A stretch of DNA of 64,000 bases from SVTX01 sp045612105 (GCA_045612105.1 JAZKYL010000147.1:1-64000), one strand, 5' to 3'; shown: positions 1 to 8,236, counted from the first letter of the stretch. Translations and numbers: made by a program. Notes: generated from the letters alone by a model not told the origin.

Positions 1-74
1 CGGCGCATCCTCAACTGTAGCTTTAAAACCCTTATCACGGCTACAAAATTGCTTCATTTTCCGCTTTGCGTAAG

Positions 75-96
75 CCTTCCCCAAGGCAGGGGAAGG
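75..96. repeat. Short intergenic inverted repeat
   Basis: Arms CCTTCCCC (75-82) and GGGGAAGG (89-96) flank a 6-nt spacer, followed by a second small palindrome around CCACGAAGTGG. No coding potential is apparent. It resembles the palindromic intergenic elements seen elsewhere in this window (7.2 kb, 19.4-19.7 kb). Function unknown. Confidence 0.5.
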
Positions 97-244
97 GGGA
101 CCACGAAGTGGTGGATGAGGATGCACCGTTCAGATTTACAAAAGTTCTACAAATCAAAATTTGAATAATAACAATTTGACAAGAGTCGGAATTGCCTTTG
201 TGGGGCAAGGGCTTGGGCGGTTTAAAAATTTCCGGGAAGGGGGG

Positions 245-273
245 TTGACAAAATAGAACGGATGTGCTATAAT
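245..273 (+). promoter_or_regulatory. Consensus promoter for the phage cassette
   Basis: A perfect -35 TTGACA (245-250) and perfect -10 TATAAT (268-273) are separated by exactly 17 bases. It is the only strong promoter seen ahead of the left-to-right phage genes that begin at 634, so it probably drives them. A phage late or early gene would often be under phage-specific control; a fully consensus housekeeping promoter is notable. Confidence 0.75.
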
Positions 274-633
274 TTCGTCAGTTAAGGTTGCGATGGCGGT
301 GATTGGGAAGTGTTTTGAAGGTTTTCTTTTAGCTTTTTTAAGCTTTTGATTTTCTTAAAGCTTTTGGATTTAGCTTTCTCTCGGGCAGCCGTTACCTTTG
401 CTCTCTTTGACAAGATGCTTTTTCGCGATTTTCTATATAGATCAGGCATTTTTATCTTAGTCTTGTCCCCGACGATGATAAATTGGAAGAAATATTGCTT
501 TTCGGTTTTTTCAAGTTTCTGCCGTTTGGCATTATTTTTTTGAGCATTGAGTTAAGCAAACTTAACGATTATATATAAGTCCGCAATATTGCCCGATAGC
601 GGACGGAAAGGTTTAGTTTTGGCAATTCAAGGT
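274..633 (+). other. Long leader or non-coding stretch before the phage cassette
   Basis: This 360-base stretch between the promoter and the first credible gene is AT-rich with several TTTAAGCTTTT-like runs. A 65-codon open frame (346-543) lacks a convincing ribosome binding site and reads as low-complexity hydrophobic sequence, so I do not call it a gene. No RNA gene is recognised. Confidence 0.4.
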
Positions 634-846
634 ATGTGTCCTTATCTTCGCAAGATGAAGGACAAGCAAGAAATTTCCTGCGAATGCGCGAAGTTCAGAT
701 TTCCCGACAAGGTGGCGCGACGCGAGGTGATCTATGCCTTTTGCGCTCATCCCACCAATTTCAAGGATTGCGTATTCAAGCAGGTCATGGACAGATATTA
801 TTACGAAAGGAAGTTTGCGGATGGGGCTGACAAGCAGAGCGTTTAA
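634..846 (+). CDS. Small Cys-containing phage-cassette protein
   Basis: A 70-residue protein starting at ATG 634. It is rich in charged residues and has four cysteines (MCPYLRK near the start, CECAKF about residues 16-19, and later FCAH and DCVF), suggesting a small metal-binding or DNA-associated protein. It is the first gene of the head/packaging cassette, and its end overlaps the next gene (start 821), which implies translational coupling. The upstream ribosome binding site is weak. I do not recognise the family. Its position just upstream of terminase suggests a packaging or regulatory role, which is inference only. Confidence 0.5.
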   Translation: MCPYLRKMKDKQEISCECAKFRFPDKVARREVIYAFCAHPTNFKDCVFKQVMDRYYYERKFADGADKQSV

Positions 847-1165
847 GCTTTTGATCTCGGTCAAGAACCGTCAGCTTCGACTTGAGCGCGAGAAAAACCA
901 TGCTCTTGAGGAGACAAATTCAATTCTCTCGGCTTATCTTGCCGTTCTGATCGAGAAAAACGGTGAAGCAAGGGTTCCGCGTCGGCTTGTTCGTGATGCT
1001 ATCGGTAATTACCGCGCTTGCGTGGAGGTCTTGGGCGACGACTATCTTATAAGGATATTGCGCCCTTGCGGTGATGCGCCCGTAGCCGATGGCGGCAGAG
1101 AAGCAGCTGCCGATGAGTCCGACGCTGAAAGAGGTGATTCTCTTGGGAGCGATATACCGCGATAA
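821..1165 (+). CDS. Hypothetical phage-cassette protein, coiled-coil N-terminus
   Basis: A 114-residue protein. I chose ATG 821 because GAAAGG sits 10 bases upstream and the start lies inside the end of the preceding gene. Residues 10-50 (around LEREKNHALEETNSIL) look like a charged helix or coiled coil. A short globular part follows (LVRDAIGNYRACVEVLGDDYLIRIL), then an acidic tail. The tail overlaps the start of the terminase small subunit by about 77 bases in another frame. Family not recognised; conserved position before TerS suggests a packaging accessory. Confidence 0.5.
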   Translation: MGLTSRAFKLLISVKNRQLRLEREKNHALEETNSILSAYLAVLIEKNGEARVPRRLVRDAIGNYRACVEVLGDDYLIRILRPCGDAPVADGGREAAADESDAERGDSLGSDIPR

Positions 1166-1853
1166 GAAATACGAGGAGTGGCTTGAGGCATTCGGGCTTG
1201 AGTATTTACGCTGTCTTTCCGAGGCGGGATTCAGCGAAGATGAAATTGCTCAACGTATGGGTCTTGAACCTGAAATTCTGTATAAGTGGAAGAGGAAGCA
1301 TCGTGAGTTTGCCGAGGCTTTGGCTCTTGGCAGGCCCGATTCGGATTTTCATGTCATAAATGCGCTATATAGAAAGGCTACCGGATTTAACGTGGAGCTT
1401 AAGAAGACCTACAAGCTGAAAAAGATCGATTTTGATCCCGATACGGGAAAAAAGATACGGGAATACGAGGAGCTTGCCACGGGGGTGGACGAGACCTTTA
1501 TTCCCGCCGATCTCAGCGCGGAGAAATACTGGCTTGAGAGCAGACAGGGTGAAAAGTGGAGCAGATCGTCCCGTAACAGCGATGCTACTGACGGTGGGGG
1601 TGGCGGAGTTGTTATTATTCCCGAGGCTGACTCGATCGACGGTGTTGATGAAGAGTCGGGCTGTGGTGAAGCTGATATGAAAAATGCTTATCGAAATTCG
1701 GAGGAGTACAAGCTATATATTGAGGATTTTGAAGAGAACCGTGATCTTGTGCGGTCGCCGTATGGGGTGAGATCGGCTTTCGCGAAAGAAGAGAAGGCTG
1801 CTATGGCGGTGAAGTCTTGGAGATCGGGAGGTGGCAATGAAGGCATTGAGTGA
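1089..1853 (+). CDS. Phage terminase small subunit (TerS-like)
   Basis: A 254-residue protein with an N-terminal helix-turn-helix (about 35-75: GFSEDEIAQRMGLEPEILYK) typical of TerS DNA-recognition domains. A middle segment reads NALYRKATGF, and PADLSAEKYWLESRQGEKW matches the usual TerS ending, after which comes a long Gly/Asp-rich tail. TerS binds the pac or cos site and loads TerL. The gene ends 17 bases inside the terminase large subunit gene, the standard arrangement. The start is uncertain: ATG 1089 has no obvious ribosome binding site, and ATG 1113 is possible. The C-terminal third (about 165-254) is longer than usual. Confidence 0.75.
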   Translation: MAAEKQLPMSPTLKEVILLGAIYRDKKYEEWLEAFGLEYLRCLSEAGFSEDEIAQRMGLEPEILYKWKRKHREFAEALALGRPDSDFHVINALYRKATGFNVELKKTYKLKKIDFDPDTGKKIREYEELATGVDETFIPADLSAEKYWLESRQGEKWSRSSRNSDATDGGGGGVVIIPEADSIDGVDEESGCGEADMKNAYRNSEEYKLYIEDFEENRDLVRSPYGVRSAFAKEEKAAMAVKSWRSGGGNEGIE

Positions 1854-3300
1854 TTCCCCCGTGCGTGTGATATGGACACCTCAGCCGAGGCAGGCGGAAT
1901 TTATGCGTCGGCTTGAAGATGAGGCACTCTATGGCGGTGCGGCGGGTGGCGGCAAGAGTGATTGCGCCCTTGCCGAGGCTCTCAGGCAGATACATATTCC
2001 GCATTATCGAGGTCTTATTTTGCGTAAGACTTATCCACAGCTCTCTGAGCTTATTGACCGTTCCTTTTCGATATATACGGGGGCGGTTCCAGAGGCTGTT
2101 TTCAATGACGGCAAGCATTTCTGGCAGTTTCCGTCGGGGGCGAAGATATATTTCGGGTCTTTGGCGCACACCGACGACAGGTACAATTATCAGGGTAAGC
2201 GTTATGATTTTATTGATTTCGATGAGCTGACGCAGTTTACCTATGACGAGTACAGCTATCTGTTTTCGCGAAACCGTCCCAGCGGAGAGGGAACCAGGTG
2301 CTATATGAGGGCGCAAGCCAACCCCGGAGGGATCGGTCACGGTTGGGTAAAGGAGAGATTTATTACCCCCGCGCCGCCCATGACCACCATTTGGGAGACG
2401 GTAAAGGTGCGTTTCCCCGACGGCAGAGAAGAAGAGAGACGAAAATCGAGAATTTTCGTGCCTTCCACAATATTTGATAACGAGATATTGCTTCGAAACG
2501 ATCCCGATTATCTGACCCGTCTTGCCTCTCTGCCCGAAGCCGAGCGAGCGGCTCTGCTTTACGGAGATTGGAACGGGTTTTCGGGTCAGGTCTTTACCGA
2601 GTGGCGAAACGACCCCGACAATTATTTTGAGAGAGTCAACACTCACGTTATTTCGCCCTTTAAAATACCCAAGGATTGGAATGTATATCGCAGCTTTGAC
2701 TGGGGGTATTCGCGCCCCTTTTCGGTTGGATGGTATGCCGAGGACAAAGACGGCACGCTTTACCGTATCCGCGAGCTTTACGGCTGCACAAAGACCCCAA
2801 ACGAGGGGGTCAGGTGGGAGGCCTCGCGTGTGGCGCAGGAGATCAGGCGTATTGAAGCCGAGGATGAAAATCTGCGCGGCAGAACTATTCACGGTATTGC
2901 CGACCCTGCCATTTATCAGAAGAACGGCGGTGAGAGCATTGGCGGAATTATGGAAAAACAATGTGTCTATTGGGATAGAGCCGACAACTCTCGAATTGCC
3001 GGTAAACAACAGATACACAACCGTCTTGCATTTGATGAACGCGGTATACCGAGGCTTTACGTTTTTTCCTCCTGCCGTCAGTTTATTCGAACCTTTCCTT
3101 GTCTCGTTTACAGTTCAAGCGACGTTGAGGACGTTGACACTACGGGCGAGGATCATATTTACGACGAGCTTCGTTATATGTGTATGGAACGTCCGCTGTC
3201 TTACAGAAGTAGGGATCGCTCTGTTTATTTCTCTGAGGACCCTTTGGAACAGAGGGGAGTCAATACCGATTACTGTTTGAGAGCAAAGTATAAGCAATAA
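1837..3300 (+). CDS. Phage terminase large subunit
   Basis: A 487-residue ATPase-nuclease that pumps DNA into the procapsid and cuts it. Visible motifs are Walker A (YGGAAGGGKS, about residues 33-42), a Walker B-like strand YDFIDFDEL, the downstream ANPGG coupling segment, and the RNase H-like nuclease signature: SFDWGYS, GIADPAIY and the terminal DHIYDELRY. All catalytic acids appear intact and the length is normal. ATG 1837 is preferred over an in-frame GTG at 1831 because GGGAGGTG (1825-1833) is positioned for it. It overlaps TerS and is followed 18 bases later by the portal gene. Confidence 0.93.
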   Translation: MKALSDSPVRVIWTPQPRQAEFMRRLEDEALYGGAAGGGKSDCALAEALRQIHIPHYRGLILRKTYPQLSELIDRSFSIYTGAVPEAVFNDGKHFWQFPSGAKIYFGSLAHTDDRYNYQGKRYDFIDFDELTQFTYDEYSYLFSRNRPSGEGTRCYMRAQANPGGIGHGWVKERFITPAPPMTTIWETVKVRFPDGREEERRKSRIFVPSTIFDNEILLRNDPDYLTRLASLPEAERAALLYGDWNGFSGQVFTEWRNDPDNYFERVNTHVISPFKIPKDWNVYRSFDWGYSRPFSVGWYAEDKDGTLYRIRELYGCTKTPNEGVRWEASRVAQEIRRIEAEDENLRGRTIHGIADPAIYQKNGGESIGGIMEKQCVYWDRADNSRIAGKQQIHNRLAFDERGIPRLYVFSSCRQFIRTFPCLVYSSSDVEDVDTTGEDHIYDELRYMCMERPLSYRSRDRSVYFSEDPLEQRGVNTDYCLRAKYKQ

Positions 3301-3318
3301 AGAAAGGAACAATAGATA

Positions 3319-4881
3319 ATGAATGAAAATAGTTTGAGAACTCCCGACATTTCTCGGGCGGTCAAGACTCTGATAGGCTATAAGCGTGAAAAACGTGCCC
3401 TTGAAGAGAGGGTACGGGTTGAGGGCGAGGTTTGGAAAAGAGTATATGGGGGAGGTGCATCTTCATCATGGATCTTCAACAGTATCGTCAACAAGCACGC
3501 GGACGTGATAGACAGTATTCCTACCTGCGCCTGTATTCCCCGTGAAAAGCAAGATGAGGCTTATGCCGAGATGCTTTCAAAAATTGTGCCCGTTATTACC
3601 GCAAGGTGTGATTTTGAGCAGGTATATTCAGACAATTCCTGGGAAAAGCTGAAGCATGGCACTGCCGTTTACGGCATTTTTTGGAACACTGATCTTGAGG
3701 ACGGTCTTGGTGATATTGATATCCGCGCGATCTCAACGTCGGATATTTTCTGGGAAATGGGTGTCACGAATATTCAGGACAGCAAAAATCTTTTTATAAT
3801 CAAGCTTTGCGATACCGAAGAGATCGAGGCGAGGTTTGAGAATTTTGATTATTCCGTTTGCCGTGATTCCGATTCGTCTCTTCGCTCGGCTCTTGAGATC
3901 GGAGGAGGGGACGGCAAGTGTCTTTTGGTGGATTGGTATTACAAGCGAGTTTTAAGCGACGGATCTGTTGCGCTTCATCTTTGCAAATTCATTGGCGATC
4001 ACGTTCTTTACGCGTCGGAATCTGACGAGGGGTGTGGTGCGGGTTGGTATCATCACGGACTTTATCCCGTGGTCATCGACAGACTGTATCCTACCGACAC
4101 GGTCTGCGGTTTCGGTCTTATTTCTATAGCTAACGTGACACAGAATTACATCAACCGCATTGACGAGGATATGCTGGGGTATGCCGATTGGGCTTCCAAG
4201 GTCCGCTTTTGGGCAAAGAGAAGCCTTGGTGTCAACGAAAAAGAGTTTCTTGATCTTGGGCGCAGTATCGTTGAGGTGGAGGGAGACATTGATGAAGAAA
4301 AGCTTCGTCAGATCGAGATCTCTCCCATTGACGACAGTGTTATTGACATCAAACGTATGAAGATCGATGAGCTTAAGGAGATAACCGGCTCCCGTGACGT
4401 TTCCCAGGGTGGATATTCCAGCAGCGTTACTGCCGCCAGTGCTATCAGTATTCTTCGTGAGGCCGGTGCGAAGTCCTCCCGAGACGGAATTGAGGAAAGC
4501 TTCAGGGCTTACGTGAAGATCGTTGCTATTATGATCGAGCTGATCAGACAATTTTATTGCGAAAAGAGGATCTTTCGCATTGTGGGAGACAGCGGCAGAA
4601 GGGAATATATCGAAATATCCGGCAAGGAGCTGATGAGAGATGACGGAAGGCATGCTCATTTTGATATTGAAGTGACTGCTTTGAAAAAATCGCCCACCGA
4701 GTCGGCGCAGAAGAATCAATTTGCCAAGGAACTTTACGATTCGGGAGCTTTCAAGCGTGAAAATGCCACTGAGACCCTTATGATGCTTGAGCTTATGGAT
4801 TTTGAGGGTGTGGGCAATCTTAAGGCGAATCTCAAGTCGCTTTACGGTGAGGACATAGCAAAGGGAGGCTGTGCGCAGTGA
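3319..4881 (+). CDS. Phage portal protein
   Basis: A 520-residue protein. Gene order (immediately after TerL and before a head protease), length and composition fit a portal, the dodecameric ring at the capsid vertex through which DNA passes. The segment ENYINRIDEDM-like region (about 275-290), the long acidic helix-rich C-terminal half and the ITGSRDVSQGG loop with the AASAISILREAG helix (about 355-385) match portals of gut Firmicute phages. AGAAAGGA lies 10 bases before ATG 3319. Its stop overlaps the GTG of the protease gene (GTGA), implying coupled translation. Confidence 0.85.
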   Translation: MNENSLRTPDISRAVKTLIGYKREKRALEERVRVEGEVWKRVYGGGASSSWIFNSIVNKHADVIDSIPTCACIPREKQDEAYAEMLSKIVPVITARCDFEQVYSDNSWEKLKHGTAVYGIFWNTDLEDGLGDIDIRAISTSDIFWEMGVTNIQDSKNLFIIKLCDTEEIEARFENFDYSVCRDSDSSLRSALEIGGGDGKCLLVDWYYKRVLSDGSVALHLCKFIGDHVLYASESDEGCGAGWYHHGLYPVVIDRLYPTDTVCGFGLISIANVTQNYINRIDEDMLGYADWASKVRFWAKRSLGVNEKEFLDLGRSIVEVEGDIDEEKLRQIEISPIDDSVIDIKRMKIDELKEITGSRDVSQGGYSSSVTAASAISILREAGAKSSRDGIEESFRAYVKIVAIMIELIRQFYCEKRIFRIVGDSGRREYIEISGKELMRDDGRHAHFDIEVTALKKSPTESAQKNQFAKELYDSGAFKRENATETLMMLELMDFEGVGNLKANLKSLYGEDIAKGGCAQ

Positions 4882-5222
4882 TAGTAGCTGATTTTTCTAG
4901 AAAAAGGGGAGGCTTCAGGCTTCGCATTGAGGGACACGCGGAATACGGCAAGGCGGGAGAAGACATTGTCTGCGCCGCGGTCTCCAGTGTTTTTTACGCT
5001 CTTTGCGGTTTTTTGCTGAATTTTAAGAAAGACACGTTACGTGTGAATGAGATCGAGAGCGGTCTTGCAGAGATCGAGTGTGGGGATGAGTGTGAGGACT
5101 ATCTTCAGCTTACCTGTCTCGGTCTTTGGCAGATAGCGGCAGCCTATCCACAGCATATGAAGGTCAATATTGGCGCGTGGGAGTGGCGAATGGTTCCGCC
5201 GCAAGTCGAGATCCCTATATAA
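4878..5222 (+). CDS. prp: Prp-type cysteine protease (capsid maturation)
   Basis: A 114-residue protein with the Prp signature: catalytic His in GHAEYGKAGED (about 19) and catalytic Cys in DIVCAAVS (about 31-38). Bacterial Prp removes the N-terminal extension of ribosomal protein L27, and in some staphylococcal phages it trims capsid and scaffold proteins. Here the gene sits inside a phage head cassette, starts at a GTG overlapping the portal stop, and precedes scaffold-like and capsid genes. The capsid protein carries an N-terminal word resembling the Prp cleavage site. A phage-encoded prohead protease is therefore the most likely role. The host ribosomal prp normally lies between rplU and rpmA, which are absent here. 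Confidence 0.88.
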   Translation: MIVADFSRKRGGFRLRIEGHAEYGKAGEDIVCAAVSSVFYALCGFLLNFKKDTLRVNEIESGLAEIECGDECEDYLQLTCLGLWQIAAAYPQHMKVNIGAWEWRMVPPQVEIPI

Positions 5223-5255
5223 CACCGTTTGGTGGGAAAGGATTACGTTTTACCT

Positions 5256-5825
5256 ATGGAAGAAAACAGAATTATTGATGATATGCCCGAGATACAAGTA
5301 TCTGACGGCGATGTCGCGGGCGAAATACTCTCTTTGGAGGACTCTATCGGGGAGAATCCCGAGGATACCGATGCTATCGGTGAGGATGAGGGAGAGGTCG
5401 GCTCTTCCCAAAAAAAGATACGTTCTGAACGCGAAGAATACGATTTTTTGATAAAAAAACGTTTCAAGGAGCTTTATGCCGAGGATACCCAGAGGCTTAT
5501 CAACCGACGTTTCCGCAAGTACAAGGTTATGGAGGAGAGATACAAGCTTCTTGAAGAGTCTTTGGCGCAAAAGGAGGCGGAGATCGGTGAAAATATGCAA
5601 AAAATTGCAGATTTTGACGGTCTTTTGCGCTCTGAGGTCGAAAAGGCGATAAAGGAGACCGAGGAGAGGGTCATTTCGGAGATAAGAGCCAAACAGCTTC
5701 GTCCCACGGAGAATGGAGCTATGCCGAGGATGAGTCCGTCGCCTTTTGACGTATCAAGACTTTCCCGCGATGACAGGGCAAGGCTTGCCAAGCGCGCTGC
5801 CGGCGGGGAGAAGATAAAATTTTAA
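5256..5825 (+). CDS. Scaffold-like phage protein
   Basis: A 189-residue, highly charged protein from ATG 5256. The N-terminal third is acidic (EDSIGENPEDTDAIGEDEG). The centre (about 60-140) is predicted coiled coil (RYKLLEESLAQKEAEIGENM). The C-terminus is short and basic (DDRARLAKRAAGGEKIKF). This layout and its position directly before the major capsid gene are characteristic of capsid scaffolding proteins, which template procapsid assembly and are then expelled or digested. It lacks an obvious N-terminal Prp site of its own. An in-frame TTG at 5229 is a less likely start. Confidence 0.75.
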   Translation: MEENRIIDDMPEIQVSDGDVAGEILSLEDSIGENPEDTDAIGEDEGEVGSSQKKIRSEREEYDFLIKKRFKELYAEDTQRLINRRFRKYKVMEERYKLLEESLAQKEAEIGENMQKIADFDGLLRSEVEKAIKETEERVISEIRAKQLRPTENGAMPRMSPSPFDVSRLSRDDRARLAKRAAGGEKIKF

Positions 5826-5896
5826 TGCAAGCTGTTGCATTATATTACAAGATAAAAAACAGGGCGGGAGCCCTCAGAAAAAGAAAGGATGTAAAA

Positions 5897-7177
5897 ATGG
5901 AAAATTTGAGATTTAATATTCAGCTTTTCGGAGCAGGCGAGAAGGTGCTTGGCACCGAGGGTGAGATCAACACAAAGACCGGCGCTGTTGCAGAATATGC
6001 CGAGGGAGAGGGACTTTCTCCCGAGATGCGCACCTATTATTCCGATTATCTTATCGACAATGCCGAGCCTGCGCTTGTTCACGATCGCTTTGCGCAGAAG
6101 CACAAGATCCCTGTGGGCGGTGGCAAGTCGGTTCAGTTCCGCAAGTATGATCCGCTGCCCAAGCTGACCGATCCTATTGCCGAGGGTATCACTCCCACGG
6201 GTCAGACTATAAATATGGGCATCGTCAACGCGACTGTTGCTCAGTACGGCGGTTACGTTGAGCTTACCGACCTGCTTCTTATGACCGCCATCGACAACAA
6301 TCTTTGCATGGCGACCAAGCTTCTTGGTTCTCAGGCAGGCAGAACTCTCGACACTATTTCCCGCGAGGTGCTTGTGGGCGGTACCAACGTACAGTTTGCC
6401 GAGGGTCAGGTCAGCGCGCGTTGCCAGCTTCAGGGCGGCAAGACTGCGGGTGAAAACCACTATCTTACCGTTGATGCTGTGCGCAAGGCGGTGAGATTCC
6501 TCAAAAACCAGAACGCGGAGAAGATCGACGGCGCTTACGTGGCGATCATTCATCCCGACTGCGCTTACGATCTTATGAGCGACCCCAACTGGAGATATCC
6601 TCATCAGTATGCCGAGCCTTCGGCTATTTTCGAGGGTGAGCTTGGCAAGATCGAGGGGGTTCGCTTCATTGAGAGCACCGAAGCCAAGGTCTTCCACGCG
6701 GAGGATTTGGCAAGTAACGCGAGAGTTCTCAAGGTGAGTGAGAAGGCGGCTGCGACATCAACGGTCAAGTTCAGCGGCGGCAATGTTACAGCAGGTTCTC
6801 TTGTGGGCAGAGAGGTGCTTATCGGCGGTAAGAAATATTACGTTTCTGCCAACACCGCAAGCTCTATGACCCTTACTACCGACAGCACCAAAGCAACTGC
6901 GGCAAGCGTTTCCTGTGACGTTGACACCGTGATCTATCCCGGTGAGGCGGGTAGTGAGGGCAGAGACGTTTACGCGACTCTTGTCTTCGGCGAAAACGCT
7001 TACGGCACAACGGCTTTGGCTGACGGAGGTCTTGAGCACATCGTCAAGCAGCTTGGCTCTGCCGGCTCCTCCGACCCTCTCAATCAGAGAGCGACTGTTG
7101 GTTGGAAGGCGACCAAGGTTACCGTTCGTCTCGTTGAGGCATTTATGATCCGTATCGAGACCGCCGCGTCGGTATAA
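5897..7177 (+). CDS. Major capsid protein, N4-gp56-like, with Prp-type N-terminal signal
   Basis: A 426-residue protein. ATG 5897 is chosen over the in-frame ATG 5825 because AGAAAGGATG lies just upstream and the shorter form begins with a recognisable word, FNIQLFGAG. That word resembles the L27 and 80alpha-type Prp sites (NLQFFA). The fold-typical stretch IVNATVAQYGGYVELTDLL (about 100-120), the helix RTLDTISREVLVGG and the closing VRLVEAFMIRIETA point to the N4-gp56 family of HK97-like capsid proteins. Residues about 275-360 look like a Thr/Ser-rich inserted domain relative to the shortest family members. Expected outcome is cleavage after the N-terminal word by the neighbouring protease (inference). 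Confidence 0.88.
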   Translation: MENLRFNIQLFGAGEKVLGTEGEINTKTGAVAEYAEGEGLSPEMRTYYSDYLIDNAEPALVHDRFAQKHKIPVGGGKSVQFRKYDPLPKLTDPIAEGITPTGQTINMGIVNATVAQYGGYVELTDLLLMTAIDNNLCMATKLLGSQAGRTLDTISREVLVGGTNVQFAEGQVSARCQLQGGKTAGENHYLTVDAVRKAVRFLKNQNAEKIDGAYVAIIHPDCAYDLMSDPNWRYPHQYAEPSAIFEGELGKIEGVRFIESTEAKVFHAEDLASNARVLKVSEKAAATSTVKFSGGNVTAGSLVGREVLIGGKKYYVSANTASSMTLTTDSTKATAASVSCDVDTVIYPGEAGSEGRDVYATLVFGENAYGTTALADGGLEHIVKQLGSAGSSDPLNQRATVGWKATKVTVRLVEAFMIRIETAASV

Positions 7178-7312
7178 GATCAGGGGGAGAATGCAGGGGA
7201 AGCCTTTTGGAAAAAGGCTCCCCCTGCACCGCCGCGAAAACTTCAATAAGGATAGTTGAAGTTACGGACGGTTTAGGTTTAGAGACGGTGGAGATTTTGG
7301 ACGGTGCTTATC

Positions 7313-7330
7313 TGCTATCGTGTTGCAAGT
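7313..7330 (+). repeat. 18-nt dispersed repeat, copy 1
   Basis: The word TGCTATCGTGTTGCAAGT occurs here and, inverted, at 19599-19616. It lies in the 287-base gap between the capsid gene and the next small gene. That gap also contains two GC-rich hairpins (near 7195-7220 and 7395-7425) of the type common in the other gaps of this window. Confidence 0.6.
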
Positions 7331-7464
7331 ATAATTGAACCGTTCAAGACACACAAGATTTGATCTAAAAAACAATTTTCAAGAGCTTTGAGGATCCCTA
7401 AGGGACTTTTACCAAAAGTCCCTTAGGTGGGGTGCGGGGCAAAGCCCTGCGAGAAAGGGGAAAT

Positions 7465-7833
7465 ATGTCAAAATTGAATGAAACGATTGCCGCGATACGC
7501 GCGGAATATGAAGAGAGACTTGCAGAGAAGGAGGCTGAGAACGCGATCCTTCGCGGTGAGAGGATGATCGCTGCTGAGAAGGCTCGCGCGGCGGCTAAGG
7601 AATACGAGGATTATCTCAACGAGTACGTTTCGGTGAAGCTTTTCCGTGACAACGACCGATACAAGGACGACGTTTACGTAGCGGTCAACGGTCAGAACTG
7701 CGTTATCAAGCGCGGCGAGTGGGTGAAGATCAAGAGAAAGTTTGCTCTGGTTCTTGACGCGTCGGAGATCCAGGATATGAAGACTGCTGAGTTTATTGAG
7801 AGAGAGCAGAAGAAATTTACAGAGGCTAACTGA
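7465..7833 (+). CDS. Small phage structural-type protein
   Basis: A 122-residue protein from ATG 7465 with GAAAGGGG 4 bases upstream. The N-terminal half is a charged coiled coil (KLNETIAAIRAEYEERLAEK). The C-terminal half has a compact domain (YVSVKLFRDNDRYKDDVYVA, then NGQNCVIKRGEWVKIKRKFA) often seen as a short gene just downstream of capsid genes in gut Firmicute phages. Function unknown. It is the last phage-type gene; a strong terminator follows at 7844 and no connector, tail or lysis genes are present. Confidence 0.65.
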   Translation: MSKLNETIAAIRAEYEERLAEKEAENAILRGERMIAAEKARAAAKEYEDYLNEYVSVKLFRDNDRYKDDVYVAVNGQNCVIKRGEWVKIKRKFALVLDASEIQDMKTAEFIEREQKKFTEAN

Positions 7834-7843
7834 ATATTTGTCG

Positions 7844-7885
7844 CTCCTTCGTTGTGTGTTGATGCAACGAAGGGGTGTTTTTTAT
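7844..7885 (+). terminator. Rho-independent terminator ending the phage cassette
   Basis: Stem arms CCTTCGTTG (7846-7854) and CAACGAAGG (7865-7873), extended by two pairs, are followed by a T-rich tract (7876-7885). Confidence 0.85.
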
Positions 7886-7957
7886 TGTGACTTAATGATA
7901 AAATTTATAACTTAATTTTATTATTATTTTATATTTACTTTAATTATTATAAATAAC

Positions 7958-7986
7958 TTGACAAACGTTCAATGCGGTGATATAAT
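7958..7986 (+). promoter_or_regulatory. Consensus promoter of the candidate structured RNA
   Basis: Perfect TTGACA (7958-7963) and perfect TATAAT (7981-7986) are spaced 17 bases. The expected start (about 7992) coincides with the first bases of a long stem (7991), so the transcript would begin with its own closing helix. Confidence 0.85.
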
Positions 7987-7990
7987 TATA

Positions 7991-8163
7991 CTGCGACACA
8001 ATTTAATACATGATTTCGATTAAAAGTGGGTATTTTTATACTGATAAAAATACGTACTCCTTTTTCATATGCTTTTAATCGAAATCGAGAGTTAATGAAA
8101 TTGTGTCGCAGCAAATGGAGCGACGTATTTTTTGTGCGTGGCTACGGCTGCGCACTTTTTTTA
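7991..8163 (+). ncRNA. Candidate novel structured RNA of about 170 nt
   Basis: The transcript would fold into one long rod built of three perfectly paired stems: 7991-8004 with 8098-8111 (14 bp), 8012-8026 with 8072-8086 (15 bp), and 8030-8039 with 8044-8053 (10 bp, loop ACTG). Asymmetric internal loops separate them. A 22-nt single-stranded stretch follows, then a terminator hairpin. There is no credible coding frame. It may be a free-standing small RNA, a leader that attenuates the giant gene at 8356, or a transcribed palindromic mobile element. I recognise no known RNA family. The 6S-like rod shape is noted, but no sequence match to 6S can be claimed. Confidence 0.6.
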
Positions 8164-8165
8164 TT
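8134..8165 (+). terminator. Terminator of the candidate RNA
   Basis: A 9-bp stem (8134-8142 with 8147-8155, two G-U pairs) capped by a TACG tetraloop is followed by a run of T (8156-8162). If read through, transcription would continue about 190 bases to the giant gene at 8356, so it could also act as an attenuator. Confidence 0.85.
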
Positions 8166-8236
8166 TTTTGTTGGATTGAAAAATGAAAAAATCAAAAAAA
8201 TTCAGAAAAACGTGTCAGCTTTTATATTAATTTACG

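Noticed and set aside
346..543. 65-codon open frame in the phage leader
   Set aside because: No ribosome binding site, low-complexity hydrophobic content, no recognisable domain.
1801..3018. Long open frame antisense to the terminase large subunit
   Set aside because: The plus strand encodes an intact TerL with all motifs; the antisense frame has no domain features and is a codon-bias shadow.
5840..6697. Antisense open frame over the capsid gene
   Set aside because: Mirror of a real gene; no start signal or motif.
7991..8163. Retron msr-msd RNA
   Set aside because: End stems fit, but no reverse transcriptase lies nearby and no priming G or conserved flanks can be pointed out.
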